NCBI GenBank assembly: GCA_963971305.1 | Contig: OZ020307.1 | Location: 7,081,501 to 7,145,500, forward strand | DNA: 64,000 bases | DNA from: Arcuatula senhousia | Taxonomy: Eukaryota > Mollusca > Bivalvia > Mytilida > Mytilidae | Direction: 5' to 3' | Shown: piece after piece, positions 35,601 through 46,687 of the stretch | How positions within the stretch are numbered: the first letter of the stretch is position 1 | Layout of the letters: each line of letters begins with the position of its first letter | The notes under the pieces: generated by a model | What the model saw: only the letters and a program-made list of their open reading frames with translations | What the model was told of the DNA's origin: nothing | The model's database searches: none | Position numbers and translations under genes: made by a program

Positions 35601-38600
35601 AAAATTAAAGCATGCAATACAATAAGGAACTCATGAAGAGGTGAATAGGACAATTTCATAAATTTCAGACAACTTCCTGATGAAAAAATTAAGAGGTGAA
35701 AAGTGTCGCGACATAATAAATTGCTCAAAATGCTATTTTTAGCTTAACTACATATTATGATCTATTTTTTACATAATTTTCCATATTTGAGTCAGGTTTT
35801 TTTAGTGCTAAACAGTTGTCTAATGTCTATTCTACCTATTTGACCCAAAAATGACAAAAAATTGCAAAACTATTAGACGCGATTGGATTTTTAAGAAATT
35901 TACACCGGTCTTTGGTACAGATTAACCGTATGACCTTGACTGACTTTTCAAGGTCAAGTCAACTTAATGACACTATTCCAACACATTTAAACCATTTTAG
36001 GGTCTCAGATATCAAAAATAAGAAAATTGAAAATTCATCCCCCCTTTTTTCCAAAAATGTGAAATTTGACATTTTTTCACCAAAAATGGTCAAAACATGT
36101 TAAATGTACTACTTTTAATCATATTTAGTCAAAACCAGATGAAAAAATGTTGACCGGTTCTTATTAAGGTCTTTCACGACTACGGTCGTAAAGACCTTCT
36201 AGCAATTCTTCTGATTATTATTATTATTTTCTTCCGCCAAAAAAATTTTTTTTTTGTTTCGCGACATATCATTTCAATACTTAAGGTAGTATACCGGTCA
36301 TGAAAAACCAATTTAAAAATGAGTCCGCTTAGCGAAACTATTTTTAGTTACGGAGTTATCTCCCCTAAAAACTTAAATCATGTGTCGCATCTCCTCTTAA
36401 ACTACAATAAAAATGCAAAAATTAAAGCATGCAATACAATAAGGAACTCATGAAGAGGTGAATAGGACAATTTCATAAATTTCAGACAACTTCCTGATGA
36501 AAAAATTAAGAGGTGAAAAGTGTCGCGACATAATAAATTGCTCAAAATGCTATTTTTAGCTTAACTACATATTATGATCTATTTTTTACATAATTTTCCA
36601 TATTTGAGTCAGGTTTTTTTAGTGCTAAACAGTTGTCTAATGTCTATTCTACCTATTTGACCCAAAAATGACAAAAAATTGCAAAACTATTAGACGCGAT
36701 TGGATTTTTAAGAAATTTACACCGGTCTTTGGTACAGATTAACCGTATGACCTTGACTGACTTTTCAAGGTCAAGTCAACTTAATGACACTATTCCAACA
36801 CATTTAAACCATTTTAGGGTCTCAGATATCAAAAATAAGAAAATTGAAAATTCATCCCCCCTTTTTTCCAAAAATGTGAAATTTGACATTTTTTCACCAA
36901 AAATGGTCAAAACATGTTAAATGTACTACTTTTAATCATATTTAGTCAAAACCAGATGAAAAAATGTTGACCGGTTCTTATTAAGGTCTTTCACGACTAC
37001 GGTCATAAAGACCTTCTAGCAATTCTTCTGATTATTATTATTATTTTCTTCCGCCAAAAAAATTTTTTTTTTGTTTCGCGACATATCATTTCAATACTTA
37101 AGGTAGTATACCGGTCATGAAAAACCAATTTAAAAATGAGTCCGCTTAGCGAAACTATTTTTAGTTACGGAGTTATCTCCCCTAAAAACTTAAATCATGT
37201 GTCGCATCTCCTCTTAAACTACAATAAAAATGCAAAAATTAAAGCATGCAATACAATAAGGAACTCATGAAGAGGTGAATAGGACAATTTCATAAATTTC
37301 AGACAACTTCCTGATGAAAAAATTAAGAGGTGAAAAGTGTCGCGACATAATAAATTGCTCAAAATGCTATTTTTAGCTTAACTACATATTATGATCTATT
37401 TTTTACATAATTTTCCATATTTGAGTCAGGTTTTTTTAGTGCTAAACAGTTGTCTAATGTCTATTCTACCTATTTGACCCAAAAATGACAAAAAATTGCA
37501 AAACTATTAGACGCGATTGGATTTTTAAGAAATTTACACCGGTCTTTGGTACAGATTAACCGTATGACCTTGACTGACTTTTCAAGGTCAAGTCAACTTA
37601 ATGACACTATTCCAACACATTTAAACCATTTTAGGGTCTCAGATATCAAAAATAAGAAAATTGAAAATTCATCCCCCCTTTTTTCCAAAAATGTGAAATT
37701 TGACATTTTTTCACCAAAAATGGTCAAAACATGTTAAATGTACTACTTTTAATCATATTTAGTCAAAACCAGATGAAAAAATGTTGACCGGTTCTTATTA
37801 AGGTCTTTCACGACTACGGTCGTAAAGACCTTCTAGCAATTCTTCTGATTATTATTATTATTTTCTTCCGCCAAAAAAATTTTTTTTTTGTTTCGCGACA
37901 TATCATTTCAATACTTAAGGTAGTATACCGGTCATGAAAAACCAATTTAAAAATGAGTCCGCTTAGCGAAACTATTTTTAGTTACGGAGTTATCTCCCCT
38001 AAAAACTTAAATCATGTGTCGCATCTCCTCTTAAACTACAATAAAAATGCAAAAATTAAAGCATGCAATACAATAAGGAACTCATGAAGAGGTGAATAGG
38101 ACAATTTCATAAATTTCAGACAACTTCCTGATGAAAAAATTAAGAGGTGAAAAGTGTCGCGACATAATAAATTGCTCAAAATGCTATTTTTAGCTTAACT
38201 ACATATTATGATCTATTTTTTACATAATTTTCCATATTTGAGTCAGGTTTTTTTAGTGCTAAACAGTTGTCTAATGTCTATTCTACCTATTTGACCCAAA
38301 AATGACAAAAAATTGCAAAACTATTAGACGCGATTGGATTTTTAAGAAATTTACACCGGTCTTTGGTACAGATTAACCGTATGACCTTGACTGACTTTTC
38401 AAGGTCAAGTCAACTTAATGACACTATTCCAACACATTTAAACCATTTTAGGGTCTCAGATATCAAAAATAAGAAAATTGAAAATTCATCCCCCCTTTTT
38501 TCCAAAAATGTGAAATTTGACATTTTTTCAACAAAAATGGTCAAAACATGTTAAATGTACTACTTTTAATCATATTTAGTCAAAACCAGATGAAAAAATG

Positions 38601-38616
38601 TTGACCGGTTCTTATT
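29630..38616 (+). repeat. Satellite array A1, 11 units of 817 bp
   Basis: Units start every 817 bp at 29630, 30447, 31264 and so on to 37800, all in one orientation, nearly identical. Each opens with a hairpin head (AAGGTCTTTcACGAC, loop TACG, GTCGTAAAGACCTT) and (ATT)n. Each has two CGCGACAT boxes, one inside the palindrome TGTCGCGACA, a TGACCTTGA / TCAAGGTCA inverted pair, and ends GACCGGTTCTTATT before the next head. No unit has a right inverted repeat or 3' hairpin, so the monomer is a 5' part of a Helentron-like element. Rare variants mark individual units (T to A in units 3 and 6, TCATAAAG in unit 10). The 63-residue frame in each unit is not a gene. Confidence 0.9.
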
Positions 38617-38670
38617 AAGGTCTTTCACGACTACGGTCGTAAAGACCTTCTAGCAATTCTTCTGATTATT
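38617..38670 (+). repeat. Isolated 54-bp 5' head at the A1/A2 boundary
   Basis: A complete hairpin head plus CTAGCAATTCTTCTGATTATT, and then immediately the head of the next array. The A1 unit that should follow is missing, as expected if array A2 inserted into its ATT tract. Confidence 0.85.
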
Positions 38671-39161
38671 AAGGTCTTTCACGACTACGGTCGTAAAGAC
38701 CTTCTAGCAATTCTTCTGATTATTATTATTATTATTATTTTCTTCCGCCAAAAATTTTTTTTTTTTGTTTCGCGACATATCATTTCAATACTTAAGGTAG
38801 TATACCGGTCATGAAAAACCAATTTAAAAATGAGTCCGCTTAGCGAAACTATTTTTAGTTACGGAGTTATCTCCCCTAAAAACTTAAATCATGTGTCGCA
38901 TCTCCTCTTAAACTACAATAAAAATGCAAAAATTAAAGCATGCAATGCAATAAGGAACTAATGAAGAGGTGAATAGGACAATTTCATAAATTTCAGACAA
39001 CTTCCTGATGAAAAAATTAAGAGGTGAAAAGTGTCGCGACATAATAAATTGCTCAAAATGCAATTTTAAGCTTAACTACATATTATGATCTATTTTTTAC
39101 ATAATTTTCCATATTTGAGTCAGGTTTTTTTAGTGCTAAACAGTTGTCTAATGTCTATTCT
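38671..39161 (+). repeat. Satellite array A2, first unit, left part (491 bp)
   Basis: Left portion of an 824-bp unit, split by the LTR retrotransposon. Together with 46351-46687 (337 bp), minus the 4-bp duplication TTCT, it adds up to exactly 824 bp, the period of the A2 units further right. It shares their diagnostic differences from A1 (longer ATT tract, GCAATGCAATAAGG, GCAATTTTAAGC). Confidence 0.9.
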
Positions 39162-39772
39162 TGAAACACCGCACAAACTATTCCACAGCTCAGGCCGGGG
39201 GCTGCAGGGTTATGTAATTGTTATTGTTTCTTAAAGTCACATTCTGATGTAATAACTACACGATATAAAATAAATATTATATTCAATAAACTACAGCAAC
39301 GATAAACACTTAAGCCGAAGCCTTCACGATAGATATAGTAAGAACGTTTACATAGTTAGAAGACAGCGTAAGTAAGAACGTGTTTCATGATAGAAACTAT
39401 CTAAGAATCTTAATCTTATTCTAGCTCTCCAAGAATCTAAAAGTATCTGAGAGTTAATTAATGTCTCTGATATATATAAGTAAGAAAGGTAGAAAGAGAG
39501 AGAGAGAGTTCATTGTCATTGGCTAACATGCAAACATCATCCAATTAAGAATGGAATCCCATCACAGTAGAAGCGCGTTCTATACGTAATGTCAGTTATA
39601 GATGAGAAGACACGGGCAGGAGACATTAAAGTCACAGCTAAGTTCTTTAATAGTACGTAACGATAATAACAAACTAATTAGACGCACAAGATGATAATCA
39701 AGTCCAAGGTTAAGATAGATCAACAGGTTAATTATATATAAAAATATCGCTTCAGGTACACGTAATGTTACA
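39162..39772 (-). repeat. 3' LTR of the retrotransposon
   Basis: 611 bp, matching 45740-46350 base for base as far as I can read. It contains a GA microsatellite (GAAAGAGAGAGAGAGAG) near 39490. The purine-biased stretch TTGAGGTGATAAGGAA (minus strand, 39773-39788) next to it is the likely polypurine tract. Confidence 0.9.
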
Positions 39773-40668
39773 TTCCTTATCACCTCAAGAAAATATGTTA
39801 CTTTCGAGTGACAGATTTTACGAACGAATGACTGCAATAAGCGATATAGATACAAAGTTCGAACTATAGCAAAGCGTAGCTATGTATATTATCTTCGTTG
39901 TCATATAGCTTTCAGCAAACGCGTCAAAGTTTATATAATATGCTAAATACAGTACAGGTACAGCACAGCAAACGTAAATCATAATGTTCATGGTACAATA
40001 CTGGTTATTAACGAATGTCATAAATAAATGAAACAACGTGTAGTTCATCAAAAGTACGATTGTCAATCTAAACATCATATAGCACAGCAAACAATATAGA
40101 TATGAATAACGATCATGACTTCCATCTTGTGACGTTTCTTCAACATAACGTTTTGGAAATGTTAATCATCTACGAAAATCTGCAGCCCGAATTGTTTATT
40201 CTTTGTACTTCGTATGCGGCCGATCGAATATTATCTGGATTTTCGTTGTGCGGTTGCCCGTGATGTCGAGGTCAATATTTCCTCTGTTGCGTACGTTTCG
40301 CTCCCTACATTGTAGAACATCACTTCAGGAACTGTACCTTTGGCAACCAATCTATCAGTTCGAAATTTTACCTACTCGATTTTGAGTTTTGAATAGAAAT
40401 TCGTATCATATCTTTCACTAGTCACAATTAACAAAATACTTGTCCAAATGCATATTGTTGAAAGTAATAAAATTAACAAGGCAACTCACATGGACAACTT
40501 ATGTGGACTATTCCCCTTTAAATATTAATAAATGATCATGATCTGTTATATAGTATAGAATCAAACATTTTATGGTCAGATGCCCCTGTCACCATGATTC
40601 AAATAAAATGGTTGTCCATACCTATATTAGCAATGAACATGCAATTAGTTCACACACAAATAAAAAAA
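39773..40668 (-). other. Region between pol and the 3' LTR
   Basis: About 900 bp, AT-rich. A hydrophobic 90-residue frame (39818-40090) and an 87-residue frame (39592-39855) on the minus strand lack a signal peptide, a cleavage site or cysteine pattern that would support an envelope. Untranslated sequence is the simplest reading. Confidence 0.5.
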
Positions 40669-43600
40669 CTATGGAAGCTTATCAACCATTTTTTTACCTA
40701 TTTCACCCATTATGTTTAATAGTAGAGTCAAATTTTCATTTTCCGTTTTATGCTTTTTAACTGGAGTTTTAATTTTCTTAACAGACGTCAAATCTATAGA
40801 CATTTTATCATCATCATCTTCATATTCATCTTCACCAATAAAATCATCATTTTGATCTCCGATAAAATTATCATCTTGATCCATCTTATCTTCTTCCTCT
40901 AAACTACTTGATTTTGATTGATTACTTTGATATTTTAAATTTTGATATTTTAATATTTGCTGTTGTTTTAAACGCCTAGATAGTTCAGATAATGGAATAT
41001 TTTCTTCTTCATCTGAACTATTCTCCCTTTCTCTTTTATATTTTTTCGCGATTTTAGCTAGAGGCACTTCGTCCTCAGAATCTGATGAGGATTCTGACGA
41101 TGACGCGGGTGGAGGTTCAACGTAAGTAGCTTTTCGTAATGGTTTATCAGTTGTGTCAGGGATTTCCCATTCTAATTTAGCTAAACGAAGATGTTCAGCA
41201 TGTGCTTTTAATGTAGTACCGTCTAATTGATTTCTGATAATAAAAGTGACAGGTGTAATTTGGTCAGTTATACGGTAATAAGGATTCCAATTGCTGTGTA
41301 ATTTGGATGCCTTACGATGATTCTTATAATAGACGGGATCACCTATTTGTAAATGATCATCCTGACATTTAGCATTTGCATACTTAGCTTGTCGTCGTTT
41401 TTGTTTTAATTGTTGTTTATGGACAAGTAAAAATGACTTATGTTGTTGCTGAAGTGCTATTTTATGCATATCCTCCCCTGTATATTTACGTCGCGGTTTT
41501 AGAATGTTATCAATTGGAAGAACAACATCTCTTGAATATAACAAAAAGAAAGGTGAAAACTTTGTACTTTCATTAACATTAAAACGAATGGCTGCTAATG
41601 TTTGGTTTAAATAAAGATCCCAAGTTGTAGCATCATCTTTTACTTTCTTAGCAAGCACATCATGCATTGTTCGATGGAATCTTTCTACTTTTGCATTACT
41701 TTGAGGATGGTAAAAACTTGTTTTGATATGGTGAATATTTAAAGCTTCTAAGGTTTCCCTAACCTTATAATTAACATTTTCTGTTCCATTATCTGTTAAT
41801 AATTCTAAAATTTGACCGTATCTAGGAAATATTTCTTCAATTAAAAGATGGCAAACATTATCTGCGGTTTTATCAGGAACCGGAAAACTTTCAACCCAGC
41901 CTGAGAAAAGGCAAATAAATGAAATGATATATTTATTTCCTGAAAGGGTTACTGGATATGGTCCAGAAAGATCCATACCAACTTTAGCAAAAGGATATGG
42001 GCCTATGTCTGTTATTAATTGTTCAGGTTTATGCTTTTTCATATTTCTTCTTTGACAAGTTATACAAGTTGATACATAACTATTTAATTCTTTGAACATT
42101 TTTGGCCAGTAGTACTTTTGTCTAATGAGGTCATAAGTTTTATCTACACCCATGTGAAAATCATCATGATATTCTTTCACAACCGCTTCTTTTAAATGTT
42201 GCGGGATATACAATCTTAAGACTGCGTCACTATCAGGGTTAGATATATAGTAAACGATTTCATCAATAGGAATAAATCTATTTTGTATTTTCTTATTGTC
42301 CGTATTTTGATTTAATTGTTTTTTAATGTTAACAATTTCATCATCTTTTTCTTGTTCTTCAAGCATATTAAAAGCCTTAAATTTTAAATCTGATGTTGAT
42401 GGTACATCATCCTCATTAACTTCACAACTAGCATATTGTTTGGGATCAAATCTATTAGAATTAATTGTATTAATCTCAAATGTGTTATCACTTATATCAG
42501 GACCGATATCATTATCGTCATCCTTCGGCGGCTTGTCAGTTTCATTATCAAGTATTGGCCTTGACATAAGATCTGCACAGTTTTTATCACCGCTAATATA
42601 CTCAATAGTACATTGATATCCTCCTATTGCCAAAGACCATAATTGAATTTGTCTATTTTGCATTGGTGATTCTAACAGATATTTGAGAGGTTTATGATCA
42701 GTTCTTATCGTAAATTGTGCACCATGCAACAAGTGATGTAGCTTTTGTAACGAATAGTAAATTGCATACGCTTCTTTCATGATAGTAGATCACCGCGTTT
42801 GTGTGTCACTTAACCTATGTGATAGAAAATAGATTGGTTTCTCAGCTTCAACATCATCACAATATTGAGTTAAACATGCACCTATCGCAAGATCTGAAGC
42901 ATCAGTGTATAAATAGAAATGCTTGTCTAATTGAGGGTACACTAATAATGGCAGTGTCGATAACGTTTCTTTTATCATAGCAAAGGCTTTATCACATTCT
43001 TCCGACCAATGGAATTTAGCATATTTTCTAGTCAATTTAATGATTGGTTCTGCTATTTCAGAGAATTTATTAATGAAGCGTCTATATAAACTTGTCATAC
43101 CAATTAAGGATCGAACTTCTTTAACGGTTGTTGGAGGTTTTAGATTTTTTATTGCTTCAACTTTTTGAGGGTCTGGTTGAACACCTTTATCATTAATGAC
43201 AAATCCTAAATAGGTTGTTTCTTTTTGGAGAAAAGTACACTTTTTTAACTTTAATTTTAAATGATGTTGCCTTAATCTATCAAAAACTGTTTGTATATGT
43301 TTTAGATGTTCTTCTTTTGTTTTTGAATATATTAATATATCATCCAAATAAGCTATTGCATAGTCATTTAAGCCTTCTAAAACTACACTCATCATTTCAG
43401 TGAAAATACCAGGAGCATTACAAACCCCAAAAGGTAAAACGTTGAATTCGAATAACCCCTTGTGATGTCTTTTCCTTGTCTGATTCTTCCATTGCAATTT
43501 GCCAATACCCACTTTTTAAGTCTAAACTTGTAAAATATTGAGAATTTCCTAATAAGGCCAAAATATCATCAATATGGGCAAGAGGAAAGCTATTCTTTTT

Positions 43601-44746
43601 GGTAATCTTATTGAGTTGGCGGAAATCAATACAAAATCGCTCCGTAAGGTCTTTCTTCGTCGTTAAGACTACCGGAAAGGCGTATGGGGACCTTGATTTT
43701 CGAATAATGCCCGAATTAAGCATATCATCAACTGTGTCATCAATTATTTTTCTTTTATGAAGAGGTACCCGATATGGTTTCAATTTTACCGGCGGATGAT
43801 CGCCTGTATCTATTTTCATCTTTAAAATATCAGTTTTACCAAGCTCAGTATCTTTTAAAGCAAACAAATCTAAATTTCCTTTGATTAATTTACTAATTAT
43901 CTCCCTATGTTCATCTGACACGTGCAGATCTTTAAGTACATCTTGTGCACGTTTACTATCACCTTCATGTCGTAAATCTTTAAGGTCAACAACATCTACT
44001 TCGTTAATTGGATCTAATTTACCTACCGCTGAACCTTTGTGTAACGCAATTGTTTTTGACGTATTATTAACAATCATAACAGGGTAGTTATTTTTAGAAT
44101 TCTTATTGACAATTGCATTGCTAATTAGCAATCCTGGCTGTGTGCTAATGAAACCTTTGTCTATTGCAGAAACTTGATACAATTTTGACTCAGCGTAATC
44201 CCTATGAAAATTTCTAGCTTTAGCATTGCAAGTGGTTACAGTCTGAGGCTTTAATACTATTTTCTTTGGAAGCCTTAATATTGAAGCTATGTGTAAATCA
44301 CTTTGTAATGGTACATATTGTTTTTGGATTCTTATACATTTTAAATCAAAATAAACCCTAACACCATTTTTAGAAAGAAAATCATTTCCAAGTATTACAT
44401 TCCTACTCGCATTTGAAACTACATAAAACAAATGTTTTAATTTTAACCCATTCATTTGAAATGGAAGTTCAACACATCCCAGAATTTTAAGTACAGTCCC
44501 ATTAACTGATTGTAAACTTACAATTGCTTTTGATAATTTAGGTTTATCTTTTATAGCCCTAAATGTTCTTTCATTAATTAAAGAAACTTCAGCACCAGTA
44601 TCAATTAAAGCCCTATATTTTAATTTTTCAATTTTAATTAAACATGAATTTGGATTTCCAGTTATATTAATTTTCTTAACAGGTAATTGATTTTTCTGGC
44701 TCTTTTTACCAGCTTCCTTGTAAAAAGAGCGTTTTAGTTTTCCGAA
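40669..44746 (-). pseudogene. pol: Retrotransposon Pol: protease, RT, RNase H, integrase; two lesions
   Basis: The first frame (44746 down to 43418) has a DTGA aspartic protease motif near 44610 and the N-terminal half of reverse transcriptase, up to SGYWQIAMEESDKEK. Near 43465 the frame shifts, apparently by loss of about 8 bp, and RT continues in another frame from about 43470 with catalytic YLDD. A TGA at 42790-42792 replaces a codon at the start of RNase H. The frame then stays open for 703 residues from 42780: RNase H remainder, integrase zinc finger (His205, His209, Cys239, Cys242), catalytic core Asp270, Asp330, Glu366 with D-D-35-E spacing, a GPY/F-like module, and a Ser/Asp/Glu-rich tail of about 150 residues without a chromodomain. 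As it stands it cannot make a full Pol. Confidence 0.9.
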
Positions 44747-45597
44747 TTATCTTTGTTCAAATTAACCCTACAATATCGTCTAATGTGTCCCTTCTTGTTG
44801 CATCGCCAACAGACAACTTCTGACAATGGCGTTCTTGCAACATTAGAAAAAGCATTGACTCGCGTTGTGTTTGAGCGACAGTTTTTAGCAACGTGACCGA
44901 ATTTATTACAATTGAAACAACGTTTACGTGACTTATATCGATCAACCTCCATAGGTTCGTGATGCGCAGGGGTAGAATTTTCTTGTTTTGTTCTTAAACT
45001 AAACCGCTTTCGCAAGTTTTGTTCATTCATGGCTGCAGTAACAGCATTTTGTAAGGTATCTGGATTATCGCGCATGACCTTCATTTTTAAATAATCATGA
45101 GCCAGACCGTCAGTAAAGAACCCTATTAGCTGACGTTCGATCGCAGCGCCATCACCTTCCTGCACCCCCTCATATGCTTCCTCAGCTAACGCAATAAGTC
45201 TTTCCACATAGACTTGCACAGTTTCATCCGTTTTTTGTTTTACAGATTTCAATAACATTAATGCATGTGCAGAATCTGTTATCTCAGAGAACCTAAGTGT
45301 GAGTTCATTTTTCATCGCAGGCCATGTTGCGTCTGGATGATCGCGCATATATCTCTGAATAAAATCACTCACGCTACCCTTACTAGCTTGAAATGCAATA
45401 GCTTTTATTCTTGCCCCCTGAACATTTGTTAAAGTTGCATATTTTTCAACTGATTTCATCCATGTTTTAAACTGCTTAGAATTCCCTTCAAATGGTTGGA
45501 TGGTATTTGCAACCCCCTGAGCCCCAATTACATTAGAAAGTCCTGCCATTTGAGTTGCCAGATTATCTAAAACGTTTTGTGCTATTCCTTCTGCCAT
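44734..45597 (-). CDS. gag: Retrotransposon Gag polyprotein (287 residues)
   Basis: Structural protein that would assemble the particle and bind the element RNA. The N-terminal two thirds is a helical capsid-like region (FKTWMKSVEKYA...QVYVERLIALAEEAY) typical of Ty3/gypsy Gag. Two CCHC zinc knuckles follow, CFNCNKFGHVAKNC and CWRCNKKGHIRRYC, both with C-x2-C-x4-H-x4-C spacing. The start is the first ATG after the primer-binding site. The frame is intact and ends in TAA at 44734-44736, where it overlaps the pol frame by about 13 nt. Confidence 0.92.
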   Translation of the reverse strand: MAEGIAQNVLDNLATQMAGLSNVIGAQGVANTIQPFEGNSKQFKTWMKSVEKYATLTNVQGARIKAIAFQASKGSVSDFIQRYMRDHPDATWPAMKNELTLRFSEITDSAHALMLLKSVKQKTDETVQVYVERLIALAEEAYEGVQEGDGAAIERQLIGFFTDGLAHDYLKMKVMRDNPDTLQNAVTAAMNEQNLRKRFSLRTKQENSTPAHHEPMEVDRYKSRKRCFNCNKFGHVAKNCRSNTTRVNAFSNVARTPLSEVVCWRCNKKGHIRRYCRVNLNKDNSEN

Positions 45598-45710
45598 TTT
45601 AACTTTAAAAGAAATGAACTGATAAAAAGGTTAATAAAGGTACATACAATTTATAGTCAGTTCCACAGTCCTTGCAGAATGGAATTCTTCGTTCGCGAAT
45701 TGAAGTCGCG

Positions 45711-45728
45711 ATCCTGGTCACGGCACCA
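45711..45728 (-). other. Primer-binding site, tRNA-His type
   Basis: The minus strand reads TGGTGCCGTGACCAGGAT, complementary to the 3' end of eukaryotic tRNA-His including its CCA. It lies 11 bp inside the 5' LTR, the correct place for minus-strand priming. Confidence 0.85.
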
Positions 45729-45739
45729 GGAAAACCAGG

Positions 45740-46350
45740 TGAAACACCGCACAAACTATTCCACAGCTCAGGCCGGGGGCTGCAGGGTTATGTAATTGTT
45801 ATTGTTTCTTAAAGTCACATTCTGATGTAATAACTACACGATATAAAATAAATATTATATTCAATAAACTACAGCAACGATAAACACTTAAGCCGAAGCC
45901 TTCACGATAGATATAGTAAGAACGTTTACATAGTTAGAAGACAGCGTAAGTAAGAACGTGTTTCATGATAGAAACTATCTAAGAATCTTAATCTTATTCT
46001 AGCTCTCCAAGAATCTAAAAGTATCTGAGAGTTAATTAATGTCTCTGATATATATAAGTAAGAAAGGTAGAAAGAGAGAGAGAGAGTTCATTGTCATTGG
46101 CTAACATGCAAACATCATCCAATTAAGAATGGAATCCCATCACAGTAGAAGCGCGTTCTATACGTAATGTCAGTTATAGATGAGAAGACACGGGCAGGAG
46201 ACATTAAAGTCACAGCTAAGTTCTTTAATAGTACGTAACGATAATAACAAACTAATTAGACGCACAAGATGATAATCAAGTCCAAGGTTAAGATAGATCA
46301 ACAGGTTAATTATATATAAAAATATCGCTTCAGGTACACGTAATGTTACA
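45740..46350 (-). repeat. 5' LTR of the retrotransposon
   Basis: Begins TGTAACATTACG on the minus strand and ends GTGCGGTGTTTCA. It is followed 11 bp later by the primer-binding site. It should carry the promoter of the element, but no certain TATA box is assigned. Confidence 0.9.
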
Positions 46351-46687
46351 TTCTACCTATTTGACCCAAAAATGACAAAAAATTGCAAAACTATTAGACG
46401 CGATTGGATTTTTAAGAAATTTACACCGGTCTTTGGTACAGATTAACCGTATGACCTTGACTGACTTTTCAAGGTCAAGTCAACTTACTGACACTATTCC
46501 AACACATTTAAACCATTTTAGGGTCTCAGATATCAAAAATAAGAAAATTGAAAATTCATCCCCCCTTTTTTTCCAAAAATGTGAAATTTGACATTTTTTC
46601 ACCAAAAATGGTCAAAACCTGTTAAATGTACTACTTTTAATCATATTTAGTCAAAACCAGATGAAAAAATGTTGACCGGTTCTTATT
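46351..46687 (+). repeat. Satellite array A2, first unit, right part (337 bp)
   Basis: Continues the unit interrupted at 39161, starting with the repeated TTCT and ACCTATTTGACCC. It ends GACCGGTTCTTATT directly before the next head. Confidence 0.9.

Larger units (their letters stand above)
39162..46350 (-). mobile_element. Ty3/gypsy-type LTR retrotransposon (7189 bp)
   Basis: Bounded by two 611-bp LTRs that look identical, with TG...CA ends, flanked by the 4-bp duplication TTCT. Order on the minus strand: 5' LTR, tRNA-His-type primer site, gag, protease, reverse transcriptase, RNase H, integrase, acidic tail, 3' LTR. Integrase after RNase H defines the Ty3/gypsy order. Gag is open, but pol has a frameshift and a stop (see those entries). 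No envelope gene is recognised. Identical LTRs imply recent insertion, into an already existing satellite unit. Confidence 0.93.

Noticed and set aside
30193..38554. 63-residue frame repeated 11 times at 817-bp intervals
   Set aside because: It is a by-product of the satellite unit, has no domain or signal, and the diverged A2 and C units do not keep it open. No sign of protein-level conservation.
39818..40090. Hydrophobic 90-residue frame between pol and the 3' LTR, considered as an envelope gene
   Set aside because: Too short, no signal peptide, cleavage site or cysteine framework, and it extends from AT-rich sequence.
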